Assembly: GCA_037903355.1 (NCBI GenBank)
Contig: JBAJFE010000004.1
Coordinates: 4,572,001-4,636,000 of the forward strand
Length of the DNA stretch: 64,000 bases
Direction: 5' to 3'
Origin: Trichuris trichiura
Lineage: Eukaryota; Nematoda; Enoplea; Trichinellida; Trichuridae
Shown here: positions 40,501-53,621 of the stretch, one piece after another
Layout of the letters: every line of letters starts with the position of its first letter
Numbering within the stretch: position 1 is the stretch's first letter
Notes under the pieces: model-generated
Told to the model about the DNA's origin: nothing
What the model saw: the letters and a program-made list of their open reading frames with translations, nothing else
The model's database searches: none
Position numbers and translations under genes: made by a program

Positions 40501-42066
40501 AGCTTGTAAAGATTTGCGTCATTACAGATGACGCCTTTGTTTAACCGAGTTGCCTTTTTAAGTTAAAGACATTTTCCTTCTTATTTATCCAAAAACTCAA
40601 GCCGACTTTTGGACTTCTGGTAGACGCATTGTTTAAAGGTTTTAAAGTTTAAAGAAGGCTTTTTAAAGGAAGCGCGCCTTACGCAACTCTAAAACGTTTA
40701 GAGCACCTATGGAACCACGAAGTGGGAGAAAGCAACAAATTCCGAAATCACTTTTTCTGTAGTTGATGAGCTTCGGTCAGCTTTTGCGTGCAACGGTTGC
40801 CTACTCAAAGCAACGTTTGATCAGCCGTTTTTCTCCTCGACGCACCCGATTGCGATTAGCACAAACAATCTTTTCCATGTGCTAACCACTTGAAACATGC
40901 CGTCTTCTCGTACGCATTAGTACGCTGAAAACGGCATCAGCATTTCAACGAAAGACGTTAGGCAGAAAAGCGCCCAACTGTTTTATTGGTTTTACGCGGG
41001 GGGGTTCTGCACGAATCCAATTGTAAACTTTTACAAGGTGATTCAGAGCTAAGCTTTCCAATGAGATGTCTCGTCTTAACATGTCTTACTTCGCTGCTTT
41101 TTACAAAGTTGCTTGTTCTTGCGCGATGCGCAATAATAAATCCTTCTCTCGGTTGCGTAATCGTCGTTTACTTTGACTGCTTCAAATTAAACTTGGAAAG
41201 AATAGCCAAACAGCTGGCTAGAAAAGATTTTGCATAAATGTTCCCCATATGTGTGTCTGTAATGATGCTGACGAAAGTCGCTAATTCCCCATTGCCAAAC
41301 ACTGTCACTTTTAAGAAGCCATATCCCTCTTGCGCACGTGTACGCGGTTTAACGAGAAGACATTCCGTTCGGCAATTAACCAGCAATATCTGCACTCTGC
41401 ACGTGTTACCAGCGCAGCGTGACGGCATGTTTTTGTCTTATCATGCATGACCTCATAAAGCGATAATGAATCCCCGCTGAGTGGTCCAGAAACGACGCAT
41501 GCGACAGGAAATTGTTGTAATTCAATTTTTCTACCATCACGGGAAAACGATAGCGTCGAGACGAACTAAAAGACGATCCAAGTAAGGGGCCATAGAGCAG
41601 TTGTGGGAATTCTCTTACTTGTCACTGACCGCCCATGCTCAAAAGCAAGTCTTTCTGTGCGGTCATTTTTGGATAGAACTTTGTGACGCGGATTTGCCAA
41701 TTTTCGCTCGCACAAGTACTGCTAAATGGTTTTCCATTTTGAACCATCGGCACGCCGAAGAGCCGACGCTTTGCCTGCCACGTGCGTAAAGGAGAATTTA
41801 AATAAATCCCCCAATTTTTCTACCATTCCCTACTCCGTTCGCGCTAGCGAGACAACCACGCATTTCTGCGTAGGCATTCTCTTGATTACCTATTCTGGCA
41901 AATTGCCAAGCCAAGCAATTGTTTAGTTAAAGCGGTATGACTGACTATACGTTGTTGTAGGAGAAGCCAGCCTTGGCGACGCAAGGAAAGAAGCCATTTG
42001 TACCTTGGCGTTTAATTCATTGAAGAAAACAGCCATACTTCCTGAAGAGTCGTCTCACGGGTAGCG
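34526..42066. other. Gene-poor tract III, upstream of the DGK gene
   Basis: No coding exon of a recognised family was seen in these 7.5 kb. A short GA-rich microsatellite lies at about 38741-38757. A 131-codon minus-strand frame (36332-36727) has no recognisable similarity. The DGK promoter should be at the right end, because the first DGK exon begins at 42067. Confidence 0.45.
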
Positions 42067-43835
42067 ATGACTACCTTCAATCATAGCAAGAATATGTTCC
42101 CCAAAAGTGGCAGATGGCGGCAGCTTTCCTCCAAAGAGTTCGAAAAGCTAAACCAGTACTTGCTGTGTAAGCATACGCTTTTCTTGGGCGTTCTGATAGG
42201 GTATAGTTTTGCCGCAAAACCTTAGCTTCCGCTTGTACACGTCACTACAACTCGTGTACGCGTAAGCTTCAATTTTGTCAACAAGTTAGATTAATGCTTG
42301 TTGCAATTCGGCCTTCAATTTTTGCAACGATAGGGGCTTCACAATTATTTAACCATAGTGGCGCAATGCTTGATTGTTGCTTGCCTTTTGTTGGCAAGCG
42401 GAAGGACGAAAATAATATTGACTGGATGCATCTGCTTATCAACTGCACGCATTACTTAAAAAGTGTATACGAAAATAATTGTATTGCTTAGATTGGCCGG
42501 CAGGTACTGTTTAATGGTCGATGCCTGAGCGCATTCATAATTTCAGACAGAAGCAAAAAGTTAAAGGACGTGTTCAACGAGTTTGAAGAAGGAGGACAGC
42601 TGGCGCCCTATCGAATGAACGGTGAGGTAGGCAGGCGATCCCTTCAAAAAAAAGGTGCTCCTCCGCTGATTCCTACTTGAGGTTATCGATTTTGACGGCT
42701 TCAAAGCTCTGCTCGACTTCTACTTGGATACCGATATGCCTAAGGACCTGTGCCTGCATTTGTTTAACACCTTTGCTAAGGAATTGGCAGTCGACGAAAG
42801 CACGTCGCAATCGGCCACGGCGAGCACGAAGCTCAGTAAGTACTTCCCAACATTGACTTGACAAAACGTGACCAGATGTTGTGCAGATTTGCATATTAAG
42901 CGGAAGTTTTGGGGGTTGCTTACTTCCGGTGCCACTGTAGCGTCTCGTTAATTTGGCTGATTTCTAAAACTTTGTAAAAGTTTGAAAACATAGAAAATTT
43001 CAGTGGTTACGTTGACCTATTGGAAAAAGAATAGCACAGAGAATTCCGGCAGTCGTTTAGCTTTTCAGATTCCCTTCGCTTGATGTTAGCTAGAGCTACA
43101 TGCTGATTCGATCACGTGACCTTTGAATGGACAGGTTCGATCAATAGTAAAAGACACCTTCAGGTCGACGCCATTATGGGAAGTTATAAAAGCTAAATTG
43201 AAATATGAATTAAGGGCCGTTTTTTGTCCACCCATAAAATGGCGTGATTTTCATGTGACGAGATTTGAATGGACAGACATTCATATAACTCAGTGTTTCT
43301 CAACGTGGACCCTGGGGCCCCCCTGAGGGGCTCTGGGAGATTTTAGGGGAGCCCTGGAAGCCAGGGGGCCCTGGAGGATAATGCGGCAGGACATTGTCCC
43401 AATAAACGGTGGGCCTTTACAAGGATTAGGGGGCCCTGACAAGGCCTAGGGGAGCCCTGGGGCAAAAAAGATTGAGAAACTATGATATAACTGCACTAGT
43501 AGCTCGTGTAATTGTAGGTTCGATCGCAAGCCGCTCCAGTGAAGCGAGTTAGGGACTTTGGCTTTCCCAAAGCTTAAAAATAACTACCTTTACATCATAC
43601 CGTAGTTTCTCAGGCGCGCAGCGACATTGGGACTAAAAAACAATGTACGTACTTTAATTTAAATTTTTTTGTTTAAAAAAATGCAAATCATCATCTGAGC
43701 CTTGCTGCAAGGAAACATTAGCAATCGAGCAGGTTTGAAACACCAGCCAGTTCAGTTAGTACCCTCTGCACCACAGTTGTAAAGAATCGCAATGAAATGA
43801 GGTACATTTGTATTAGTACAAGACACGTAACTGTG

Positions 43836-43908
<73 letters not shown>

Positions 43909-46900
43909 CATTCTTGTAAACAGATAAGATTTCGTAATGGGCACGCTAGTTTTCATCCCTTTCTATGGAAATTGCTTTTGAGGTTTGAAGATAGCTTTTG
44001 GAACAAGCCGCTTTCCGTTTTCAGCATTTTTGCTCAACGTTGAATGCGGGAGGCGGCTTGCCTTCAGCGCAAGCTCCGTTATTACAAAGCTGAACATTTT
44101 CTAAAAAGTACTGAAACGTATTGTTACATTTTTCGCCCGTTTTTGCAGAAACCAAAAAACTGATCGCCTAAATGTCGGAAAACGTGAAACCGGGATCACG
44201 TTCCTAAAAAATTTGCATCTTCGAAGACATAATAATGTATTGTCATTGAAGAGTTTGCTTTTTTGAATGGTTATGCAAAAAAGCTTACGGCTTACTTCGT
44301 TAATAGATTATCTGACACGCATATTAATACTGTATGAATGATTTGGACCAAAGTAACAAGTTGCATTCAATAAACATGTATGACCGTACGGTCCTAACAT
44401 TGCTATGACTATTTCTGATGAAAGTGGCTGCTCTGTGATCCCTGCATGAATCACAGGCAAAAATTTAAATGTCTTTCGCTCAACAAATTTCATCTTTACT
44501 TAAGTCTCAGCAAAAAAATTAAATTGAAACCTTTTTTAGTTCAGCAAAAAATATGCTGTAATTTTCACGGAGGTAGCTTCAACTTTGTCTACGCCCGTTT
44601 ATTTCTAACTACTAATGTTCAAGTGGCCAGCTACCTTCTTTATTGAATAGATGATGGCAGTAACTTACCCTTTAGGGCGCACTATTTCCTTCGGCAACTC
44701 TGGCCAATTTTCAACGGGCAGACAAGACTAATCATGTCTTCGTCTGTAAAAGTTAAAAAGTTCTTTTTGTTCGCGGGAATGGTGGAACGAGTGCCTCATT
44801 GAGCATTTCAAACTTTATGGCCTACCCGCAAGCAAGCTGACAGCTTAAACAATTACGCAACGCCGTCAACTACTCAGAGATGAATTCGATTAAGCGACAC
44901 CGTCTATCTAACCAGAGAGAACGTAAAGAGTAGAAACCGCATCGTTCATTGATGGGAGTTAGTTCTAATGAGCATAACGACAACAAGGAAATAACAAACC
45001 GCTGCCGGCTTTCTAAAAGCCAACTGACAACATGACATGCCCTCAGCGAGGCAAAGCTAATTCGGCAAAACGTTACGCCGAAGCATCACTAGCATTTTCC
45101 ATTCTTGGACAGACCAGGCGGTTTTTGACAATTGCCTACCTGCGCTGGATAAGGGTTTAATCAATAAATTACGATGTGATTTTAGAGAATGAGAAATCAA
45201 CTTTTATTTTTCAGACGGAGCTTCACGCAATGTTAGTCTTTGCTGAGTGGGATGCAGCGGATGCGGCTGTTTCAGTGTGAATGGTTCAATAAGCTAACCA
45301 GATCAGTATTAGGCATTTGGACTTATTTCCTGTTCGAACTGCGTACATTGCCTTGCTAGGTAGCGTTCTGTCTACAGCAGCGGCCGTCACCTTGTGGATG
45401 GTTCTATGCAAACTGCCTTGAAAGATAGTCGAGTAAACGTAATCACATGCGAAGCGCATGCCGATGTAGTGTACCCTTACGTAATTAGATTGGGCTTTGA
45501 AAGACACTGTATTTTGATAATCCGATGAAAATTTTCAACCTGTGAAGGTATTCCAAGCCGCAGGTCATCAATTGCGGCAACAGTGACTGAGAAATTGTCA
45601 ATTAATGGAGCATTCGTACGCTGGCATACGTTAGGTTGAACTACAGTTCTGTTTTTCCCATCTGTTGTGCATTGGCTTTTGGCTTTGACGCAACTTGCTT
45701 TTGCCAACAATTTTTTACGTTAAAGTTCCATTCAGGTGCGGCTGACGACTTTCTTTCAGAGGCGGTAATTGATCTGTTTGTGTGAATTCTTTCCTAACTC
45801 ACTGTAAAACTCGGCGCTCATTTGGGAAATGTGCCAATTACAATTTCTTTTCGTAAGTAGAAAATGATCATGCAATAGCCAGGAATATTGTTTTGCCTTT
45901 CAAGATTACTTTCTTCACTTCTTCCTCCATTTAACAGGTGACTTAATGCATTTGATAGCTTCTGTGTTGTCAGCCAAACCGTTGCTACTGTCAGCATGCA
46001 TTTTTCCGTTGAAGTAATTGCGGTGCGGAGGATACCACGCAGACGTATAGAAGTTGGCACCTATCAAATGTCCTCCTTTCTTGTAAACATAATTACTTTA
46101 ACTACGGCCATTAATAGCCCACGAGCTTACTGCCGCTGGGAAAGTGATTGACCATTTGTTTGCTTGTTTTTCAGGAAAGTACAAAAGTCAGGACCAACAA
46201 ACAACCCAAGATCATTCTGCCTGCATGTTCGAAGCAAAGTCAGAAAGCAGCATGTGCGCTAGGTTGAAGGATATCCTGTGCTACTTTTCGTTGCTGGAAA
46301 ACGGGTCTCCTGAAGAAAAGCTTGAGTGTAAAAGATTTTTTCGCTATTAATTAAAATTATGCCTACTGACTTTGCACCATCGTTGGAGCAAAGAAATAAA
46401 GCACTTTTCTTTAGATACATTTCACTTATACGATGAAGACAGCAACGGCTACTTAGACAGCAAGGTAATATGAACGTTTGGCACAACGGGCGCTATACGC
46501 AACGTTTATAAAGGAGATAGAATGCATAATTGATCAAATGATGAGTGTAGCTGTTCATCTTTCCTGGGATACAGTGGAATTGAAACCGGTAGGCAATAAT
46601 GACTGTTTAATTGAATATAGCTGGCACGTAGAACATTTCTTACAGATACTGCGTGAGATGCTCTTAGAAATAGACTACGATGCTGACGGAACGGTCTCGT
46701 TGGACGAATGGAAAAGAGGAGGTTTAACAACAATACCTCTACTTGTGCTTCTTGGCATTGACGCTGTACGGAACGCAATGTATTTTGGCAACACGAGCTG
46801 ACTAAAATCAATTCCAGCAAAGAGTGCACGAGGATGGAACGCACGTTTGGTGTTTGAAACACTTTAGCAAACCTTCTTATTGCAATCATTGTATGAAGCA

Positions 46901-49900
46901 CCTCGTATCATTCTCCGGAAAGCAAGGCCTCTGCTGCATTTGTAAGTACTCAAGCCAGCTTGGCTATCCATGTCTTATTTTAAACTTGAACTTACTAAAT
47001 GGATCTCCTCATTTTTTTAGCAAGCAATATTAATTAAAACTTGAAATTAATTTGTAACATCGCGTCGTCCTGTTATGCAAACACAAGTTACTCAATGTCA
47101 TACTGTAAGTCAGCCGGTCATCCTGTTCTGTCCTTGCTTGAGCCTAAGCTTAAATATAAGACTTGTGTTTTGACTTAAGTTTAGGTAAAGGCAGAAAAAG
47201 ATATCCGTTTTGCTCGCCAATGAGGGCGGAATAGGTTGACCAGCATGCTTGCTAGAAGAGAACCTGCATTTCACATATGCTGAGGCGGATAAGCGACAAG
47301 TTTCCAAACATTTTAGAACAGCGAAACTCTTAAATTTTACATGATTTATTATTGGGGTTTTCTACGCACCTGGCGGATTAAGTAAGACTCAGAGAGCTTT
47401 GTTGGTTTACGGTAAAACATGCATTTGTTCAACCGGGAAAGCCTGTACTGTAAGTTAAAATTGTACAATATTTTTTCTAACAGTTTCATTTTCATTCAAT
47501 TCTAAATTTCATGCACACAATTCGTAAACGAGTCGTGCGGAAGCAATGCCAACCACCAGCTTTCTTGAAAATCACTGAACTTGACTGCAATTATTTGAAA
47601 TGTTAGTTAGCAGTGTTAAAATTAACAGTTCATGAAAATGAACAAATTACAGAGGAGCATCAGAGCTGTCGTTATATCCATGAAGGTTAGTAAGTTCTAT
47701 TGAAGGCATTTTACGCTCAGAAAATAACGCCATTGAGACAGCAATATCTAGTCCTTGTTTTTCATACTTTAGCGCTATCTTTAGACAACAACTAAAGACT
47801 CATTAATTCTAGGTTAGATCGATTGGATGAAATGCATCAGCAGAGGTCAAGTAATCAAATTAAAATTGCCTTATCTTCAAAAAATACGTGTTAAGGGCTA
47901 TTATGTAAATCTTTATATGTACTTGTTCAGGCGAATCGACTACGCCGGCATCAGAAGGCGGCGGAAAAGCCAATGCAAACATTCTACAGAAAGCTTACAT
48001 AGAATGCAAGTTTAAATGTTGAAATGGCTGGCGCTGTTAGTTTTCTCCTTATTCAAACAGCAAAGGAAAATTTTTAAGGCCGATTCTATAAGATTTTATC
48101 GGATTTCGTTACTATACTGAGAAAGTAGCAACAGTCTAAATGAGTTTAGCTACCGCTCATGTCATTTTTCTGACTGGAAAAATAAATCAGCGAATTTAAC
48201 GTCCGTTATTTCGCAGAATGGTTTAGCTCTGAGAAGTAACTTGAATCATCGCGAATGGCGGGCACTATGCGTCACTTCGATGTAACATCGAAAACATTTC
48301 GTCCACCCACTCCGTCAAGGGAGTAGCTGAAAGTTCGGTTCGATTTTTTTTGGTGTGATTTACAAGGTAGCAGAAGTCGAAGAAAATGCCTTCCAAGCGA
48401 AACTGAGCAGGTTGCATTTTGGGCAGGTTAACAACCGGTAAACCTGGTTATCATTAGAGGGAAAAGTACTTAATTTTCAAACTTACTGTTTACTTAGTCG
48501 TGCAAGAATGCATTATCTTTTTCCGTACAGGTAAGCGTCGTAAGCTTACAATCGTAAACTTTGAATAGCGCTTATTCATTGATATTTCGCTTTCAGTCAT
48601 AGCCTTGTACGCGTTTTCTCCCCTCTAGGCGAAGAACCCTTGAATGATAGAATCGAATACCTCGTGTTACCTTTTTATCGTTTAACTTTTTGAATGAAGC
48701 GAGTTGCTTATTACGCGTAAACTGATTGTCGCTGCCGCTATGCACTCATTTGTTTTCCTCAATGTTTCCTTCTTGACGAGTGACCTTCAAAGAATTAGTC
48801 GTTTGTGAATTCCGTTTGTTTATCGTTACGTCAGTAGGCACAGCAGTTTTCAGGCTGAGCGACGTCACTTTTACATCCTGTTGGCATATCTTTGCATAAA
48901 AAGAAAGAACTCGTGACGTATTAACATATTCTTTCGCTCTTTTTACTTTAGTTTTGTTCTGTCTGTCAAAGAGTTGATAAGAATAGCATTGTGCTGGTTG
49001 CGTGGTTTCCAGTCGACAAAACTAATGTTAATTTCTTTTCACAACTCTGTTGACCTTTATTTCAGCAAGTTAGTCGCAGCGCTGATCACTCTGTTTAATC
49101 GAAACAACGTTGGGACGACCAGAAGGTCGGCGCACGGAACCGACTAAAGTCCACTGATAAAGTTTGACTTTTTTGAAACTTTCGACTACGAGCGGTACTG
49201 TGTGGCTGTTTATTGATCTTATCGCCTCTGTCTTTTTTCCCCATATTCAATTTTCGCTTTATTGCACGTTCATTATTGAAATGGGCGTGATTTCCGACCT
49301 CCTTTTTCCCTTGAGCTCTTTAAGTCTCGCGTTAAGTGGCAATTGCGGGTATTTCGTCATCAAAAGTTGTATTAAAAAGGCGACTCAAGAATGAATAAGC
49401 CTCCATTGACGAATCTTATTGGTTTTTGAATAGATTCTCTTCTGCTAGTTTATGTGTTCCGAAGATACCGTTTCCGTCTTTCTGAACTAACACAGCCGAT
49501 TGTCTCGTTAAGTGAGAGTTGTCCGGTGGGATTGCAAGTACGAATGCAGTTCATTGCGTTTCATTATGTTCAATCAATCTGCTCTGCAAATAGGGAGAAG
49601 CGTTTTTGTTCCTAATTGAATTACCGCCTTTTTGTATGGTCAACTTTTGGTTTTGTTGTCGCGCTTAATCCATTTCGATTTAACGCGCTAATATGCCATC
49701 TACGTATTGATTGACCGCGTTTCCTTTTATAGCGAATATCTTCTCGAGCGAATACTTTTATTCAGCCTTTTCTTTATGAACTTAGCTAAGTTCACATGCA
49801 GGCGATTTCGTGCAACATATTTCTCAATTTCATTTACGAATTTGAAAACGGCGAATGCATAGCCGACCAATACCTGTGCTGCGTTGGTGGGCGAACAGTA

Positions 49901-52275
49901 TTCTGAATGGCTGCTGTTTGTGCAGCTTTTATTAAGTTCTGTTTGTCCTGGGCATGCTTTATTTATCCTTGCTTTGTTTAGCAGATTAGACAATACAGAA
50001 AGATTTCAAAGCGACTATTGGTACTCTTGTAGGCTGAGCACGATTCATAGCGTTAAAACCGCCTACTCATCGACGCGATTGCAAAACTAAAATTTAGCAG
50101 TTTATTTGGCAATTCAAAATCGTTAAACCGCTGAATGCTGACAGTATCTTTTTTAGTTTGCAAGCACACAGTACACGAACGATGCGCCAAATTTGCTTTG
50201 AACAATTGCATCAGCACCTATTCAAAGTCGAAAAAAGACACTGGCGTTATGGTGCACCATTGGATTGAAAGCAACTGTTCCGACTGCTGCCTTCGATGCA
50301 AAAAGCGAGTGAAAGCGTTGGAAGGTAAACGCTGCAGGTGGTGCAAAAGCGAGGTAGGTCGAAGTCTTTTGTTGACTACTTTTTTGCTTCTCACTTTCCC
50401 CCTATTTTTTCGTTTGTTTAAGGTGCACATTTGCTGCTTAAAAGGAATGGACTCGAAATGCAACCTTGGAAAATTGGCATATCACATTCTTCCTCCGACA
50501 GCCATTGTCCCTGCGGTTCTTGTACTATACCGTAAAAATATGAACATTCAAATGACCAGTGGCGCCCTCTTTTTCTAGACGGAGAGGCGAAAGGCTAATG
50601 GTAAACAGGCTTCGTCAGTGCCTGCCATCTCCAATGGTCCATTTTCGCCTAGCATACAGTCGTTCGACATAGAAGTGCCACCGAATTGTCGGCCTCTGTT
50701 GGTTTTCCTGAACCCAAAAAGCGGAGGCAAGCAAGGAACCAGGTGGGTGCATCGAGCTTCTGTCATCCCAATTTAGCCGTTTGCTTATTGTTTAACCGCA
50801 GACTCTACAGGAAGCTCCAGTATTTGCTCAATCCTCGCCAGGTGTTTCTTCTGGACGAAAATGGGCCCTACGAAGGGTTGAAAATGTTCCAACAGGTTCG
50901 CGAATGCAATATACTTTGTTGCGGGGGCGATGGAACGGTGAATTGGGTTTTGGACGCCATGGGTACGGCGCACGCCTTTTCTGGCTACTACGCAAATTTC
51001 TTGCTTATGCAGATCAAGTATTCAGTTCCGACTTTCGTCCGCCGGTAGCTGTTCTTCCCTTAGGAACCGGTAACGACTTGTCAAGGTGCTTAAACTGGGG
51101 TGGAGGTAAGCCGCCATAAGGCCAAGTTGGCGTCTGAGTTCTTAAATAATTGCCTATTTTCTTTTCGATAAGGTTTCGCGGGTAAAACTGGTAAAGACTT
51201 AATGAAAGTGCTAAAGAACATCGAAAAGAGTACCATAGTGACCTTGGACCGATGGTTGATCAACTTAGTCGAACAGGACAATTCCGAAAAAGGTGACGCT
51301 GTACCGAACAACATTGTGACCAATTATTTCTCCATAGGAGTGGTGAGAGCAACAGCTTGTTTGTGCTTGTTTAAGAAAAGCTAATACCTTTTGAATTTTC
51401 AAGGACGCTTCAATTGCTCACCGTTTTCACACTATGCGCGAGAAGTATCCGGAAAAGTTCAACAGCAGGTGAAAAGTGCTTTGCAAGAGTGACCTGTTGC
51501 CTAAAAAACGGATGTAAATTTCAGGATGAAAAACAAGCTTTGGTATTTAGAGTTTGCCACCTCAGAGTCGTTCCAGGCAACATGCAAAAACTTGCACGAG
51601 TTTGTCGAGATAAACGTGACAAAAGCTTTTTGCCGCCAAAAATGGACGCTGACATGCATGCTCTATTTAGTGCGACGGTTTGCCGCTCAATTTGGCGACG
51701 GGTTCCCCGCTGGAAGGTGTCGCATTTTTAAACATACCAAGCATTTACGGTGGAAGTAATCTTTGGGGCACCAAACCGAAGGAGTCAAGACGCAAACGTC
51801 ATTGCCTGCGGATGTCGGCCAGCGACGAAAGTTTCTCGACGTCTTGCGAATTGAAAATGACCGTACAAGGTGATAGTCAAGTTACATTTCACTGATTTGG
51901 TTTTCAATTGAGCCTTTTTGCTAGACATGGGCGATAAAAAGATTGAAGTCGTCGGCATTCAGAGCGTCATCTCCATGGGACAAGTGAAGGCTGGGTTGCG
52001 AACGTCAGCCAAACGTTTAGCTCAGTGCTCTTCGGCAGTCATTAGGTAATCCATGCCGTAGTCGCGACCGAGTTGCCCACCCTAAAGCTTACTGTTGTTT
52101 TGACAAACCTAGAACGAAGAAACGGTTCCCTATGCAGGTTGACGGCGAGCCTTGGCTGCAGCAGCCTTGCACAATTTCAATAACGCACAAGAACCAAGTT
52201 CAAATGTTGCAAGCGTCCAAGAAGCATCGCGCCGATTTGTGGCATTGCCTGAATCAGGACTGCTCAAAGGGCTGA
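42067..52275 (+). CDS. DGKB: Type I diacylglycerol kinase (DGK alpha/beta/gamma class)
   Basis: Type I DGKs phosphorylate diacylglycerol to phosphatidic acid at membranes and are activated by calcium. Nineteen exons were inferred: 42067-42166, 42547-42626, 42682-42835, 46175-46327, 46415-46464, 46514-46588, 46646-46765, 46818-46941, 50157-50353, 50423-50521, 50579-50742, 50802-50962, 51013-51105, 51173-51342, 51404-51468, 51525-51615, 51671-51869, 51925-52045 and 52113-52275. They encode about 792 residues, the usual length. Order: recoverin-homology domain ([34 protein letters not shown]), EF-hand 1 ([12 protein letters not shown]), EF-hand 2 ([12 protein letters not shown]), two C1 domains ([21 protein letters not shown]), catalytic domain with [20 protein letters not shown] and [11 protein letters not shown], and accessory domain with [13 protein letters not shown] and MQVDGEPW. 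Introns of 3339 and 3215 nt interrupt it. The paralogue (beta, alpha or gamma) cannot be decided; the symbol indicates the class. Confidence 0.95.
43291..43484. mobile_element. hAT-type MITE with 8-bp target-site duplication
   Basis: The 194-bp element begins CAGTGTTTCTCAACGTGG and ends ATTGAGAAACTATG, giving imperfect hAT-type terminal inverted repeats. It is flanked by a perfect 8-bp duplication, ATATAACT, at 43283-43290 and 43485-43492. The interior is strikingly GC-rich (repeated GGGGGCCCTG and GGGGAGCCCTGG words) in AT-rich surroundings. There is no coding capacity. It lies in the 3.3-kb intron between DGK exons 3 and 4. Confidence 0.92.
43836..43905. repeat. (TTA)n microsatellite
   Basis: About 23 uninterrupted TTA/ATT units lie in the large DGK intron, 350 bp after the hAT-type MITE. 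A length this great without interruption predicts strong length polymorphism. Confidence 0.98.
47085..47309. mobile_element. MITE family 1, copy B (in DGK intron)
   Basis: The copy carries CATACTGTAAGTC at 47099, a palindromic centre (GCCTAAGCTTAAAT, later TTAAGTTTAGG), GGTTGACCAGCATGC, GAACCTGCATTTC and the right end GGCGGATAAGCGACAAG. Block order and spacing match copies A, C and D. Its left terminus is poorly preserved. It is inserted in the 3215-nt intron between DGK exons 8 and 9. Confidence 0.75.
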
Positions 52276-53388
52276 CTTGTAAAATTGATTATTTTTTACG
52301 GCAATCGAGCACGCCCTGTCAAGGTTGCCACTTTGCCGCCGTGCATTGCCTCCAAGATCTCTTGCCACTATTGCTTACTGTAGGTTTTGTCTCCTCCTTC
52401 CGGTCGTCCGTTCGGCAGGACGAGTTTTGACAATTTTTTTAAATTATTTTTTTAAAGATATGTTTTGTTTTGCTGTTTTGGCTGCTACAGCCGCACCACA
52501 CTCATTTTCCCCGTACTGCCAATTTAGTCGCTCATACGGTCGCTTGTCAATTTCATGGTTTTAAGAAGCAATTGAAGAATCGATTGGAAATGCCGGTGCG
52601 CAGGTGTTCCTTCCAAAATACGCTCCTCCGCGACAGTGACAATCTTTAACAGTTCGCACTTGAGCGGTATGATCTGCATACCATTTTTATTCTGTAGCTA
52701 ATGCTCAGCCGTGAGTTTCATACGAGAAGACGAAATGTTGTGCTGCAGACTTAATGCAAATTTATTATGCTCAAAGAAGTGAGGACAGTTCTATGTAGTC
52801 CTACACAGAGAAGATAGTTCAGCAGTTATAAGCAGGCGAGCTAGGAAATGTATAAAAGCTGGAATCTTATTATAACATTGATGTAAGATTCGTTTCCCAA
52901 ATGTACTTTACAGAGGCAGGTTTTTATAAAAAGAGGTGCTATGTTCTTGTCGCAACCGCTATAGTTCCATTTTAGAAAGCCCTGCTTGAAGCGCTCTGTA
53001 CGAAGCTAAGGTGATGAGTTTCGCTGGAGGAAACACGGTGATATTTTACTAAAATAAGCATTTATGGGTGATCTTGTTAAAACAGCAAAAAATACTGAGT
53101 AGTTGGCATTTTAACCCGTAGCTTTGGGATTAACCTTGTTAATTATTACAATCAACGAGACATACCGTAACTAACAGGTCGCATACTTCACTGCCCTGTA
53201 GCAAAAAGTTGCATTTTTAGTACTCTTCTCTGCTGAAGTGGCTCAGTCTATCCATAGGCTTGAGGTGTTTGCTGTTCGCTGAAGGGCAGAAGTTGTTGCA
53301 GAAAAATTCAAAAGTTTAAATGTACTTTTCAAGGAGCTTGAAAGCGTTACGCTAGCATTGACGACGAACTAGTTAAATTTTTGTTGGC
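52276..53388. other. DGK 3' flank
   Basis: This stretch after the DGK stop codon should contain the 3' UTR. No clear AATAAA was found close to the stop. No coding exon or repeat end was recognised before the palindrome at 53389. Confidence 0.4.
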
Positions 53389-53621
53389 ATTTAAATGTCT
53401 TTATTACGGATGCAGTATCCTGTTGATTTGCACAATAAACGAAAAAACTTCCTCCGGAGCTTTCGGGTCTGTCGCGACCCGTCTTCAGCGGTCAGATCAT
53501 GTGTAAATAATAGTCTGACCGCTGAAGACGGGTCGCGACAGACCCGAAAGCTCCGGAGGAAGTTTTTTCGTTTATTGTGCAAATCAACAGGACACTGCAT
53601 CCGTAATAAAGACATTTAAAT
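53389..53621. mobile_element. Near-perfect 233-bp palindrome (foldback element)
   Basis: Two arms of 108 nt (53389-53496 and 53514-53621) are reverse complements with a single difference (A in TGCAGTATCC at 53416 against the complement of G at 53594). A 17-nt spacer, TCATGTGTAAATAATAG, separates them. The outermost 8 bp on each side, ATTTAAAT, may be a target-site duplication that happens to be self-complementary. The arms contain a further small hairpin (CGGGTCTGTCGCGACCCG). Both strands show a nearly identical 74-codon open frame, a trivial result of symmetry and not a gene. Confidence 0.9.

Noticed and set aside
42673..42935. Minus-strand ORFs of 71-73 codons
   Set aside because: They lie antisense to DGK exon 3, whose plus-strand reading aligns with the recoverin-homology domain.
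53391..53619. Two nearly identical 74-codon ORFs on opposite strands
   Set aside because: They are the same sequence read from both arms of the palindrome; symmetry alone produces them and no homology supports coding.
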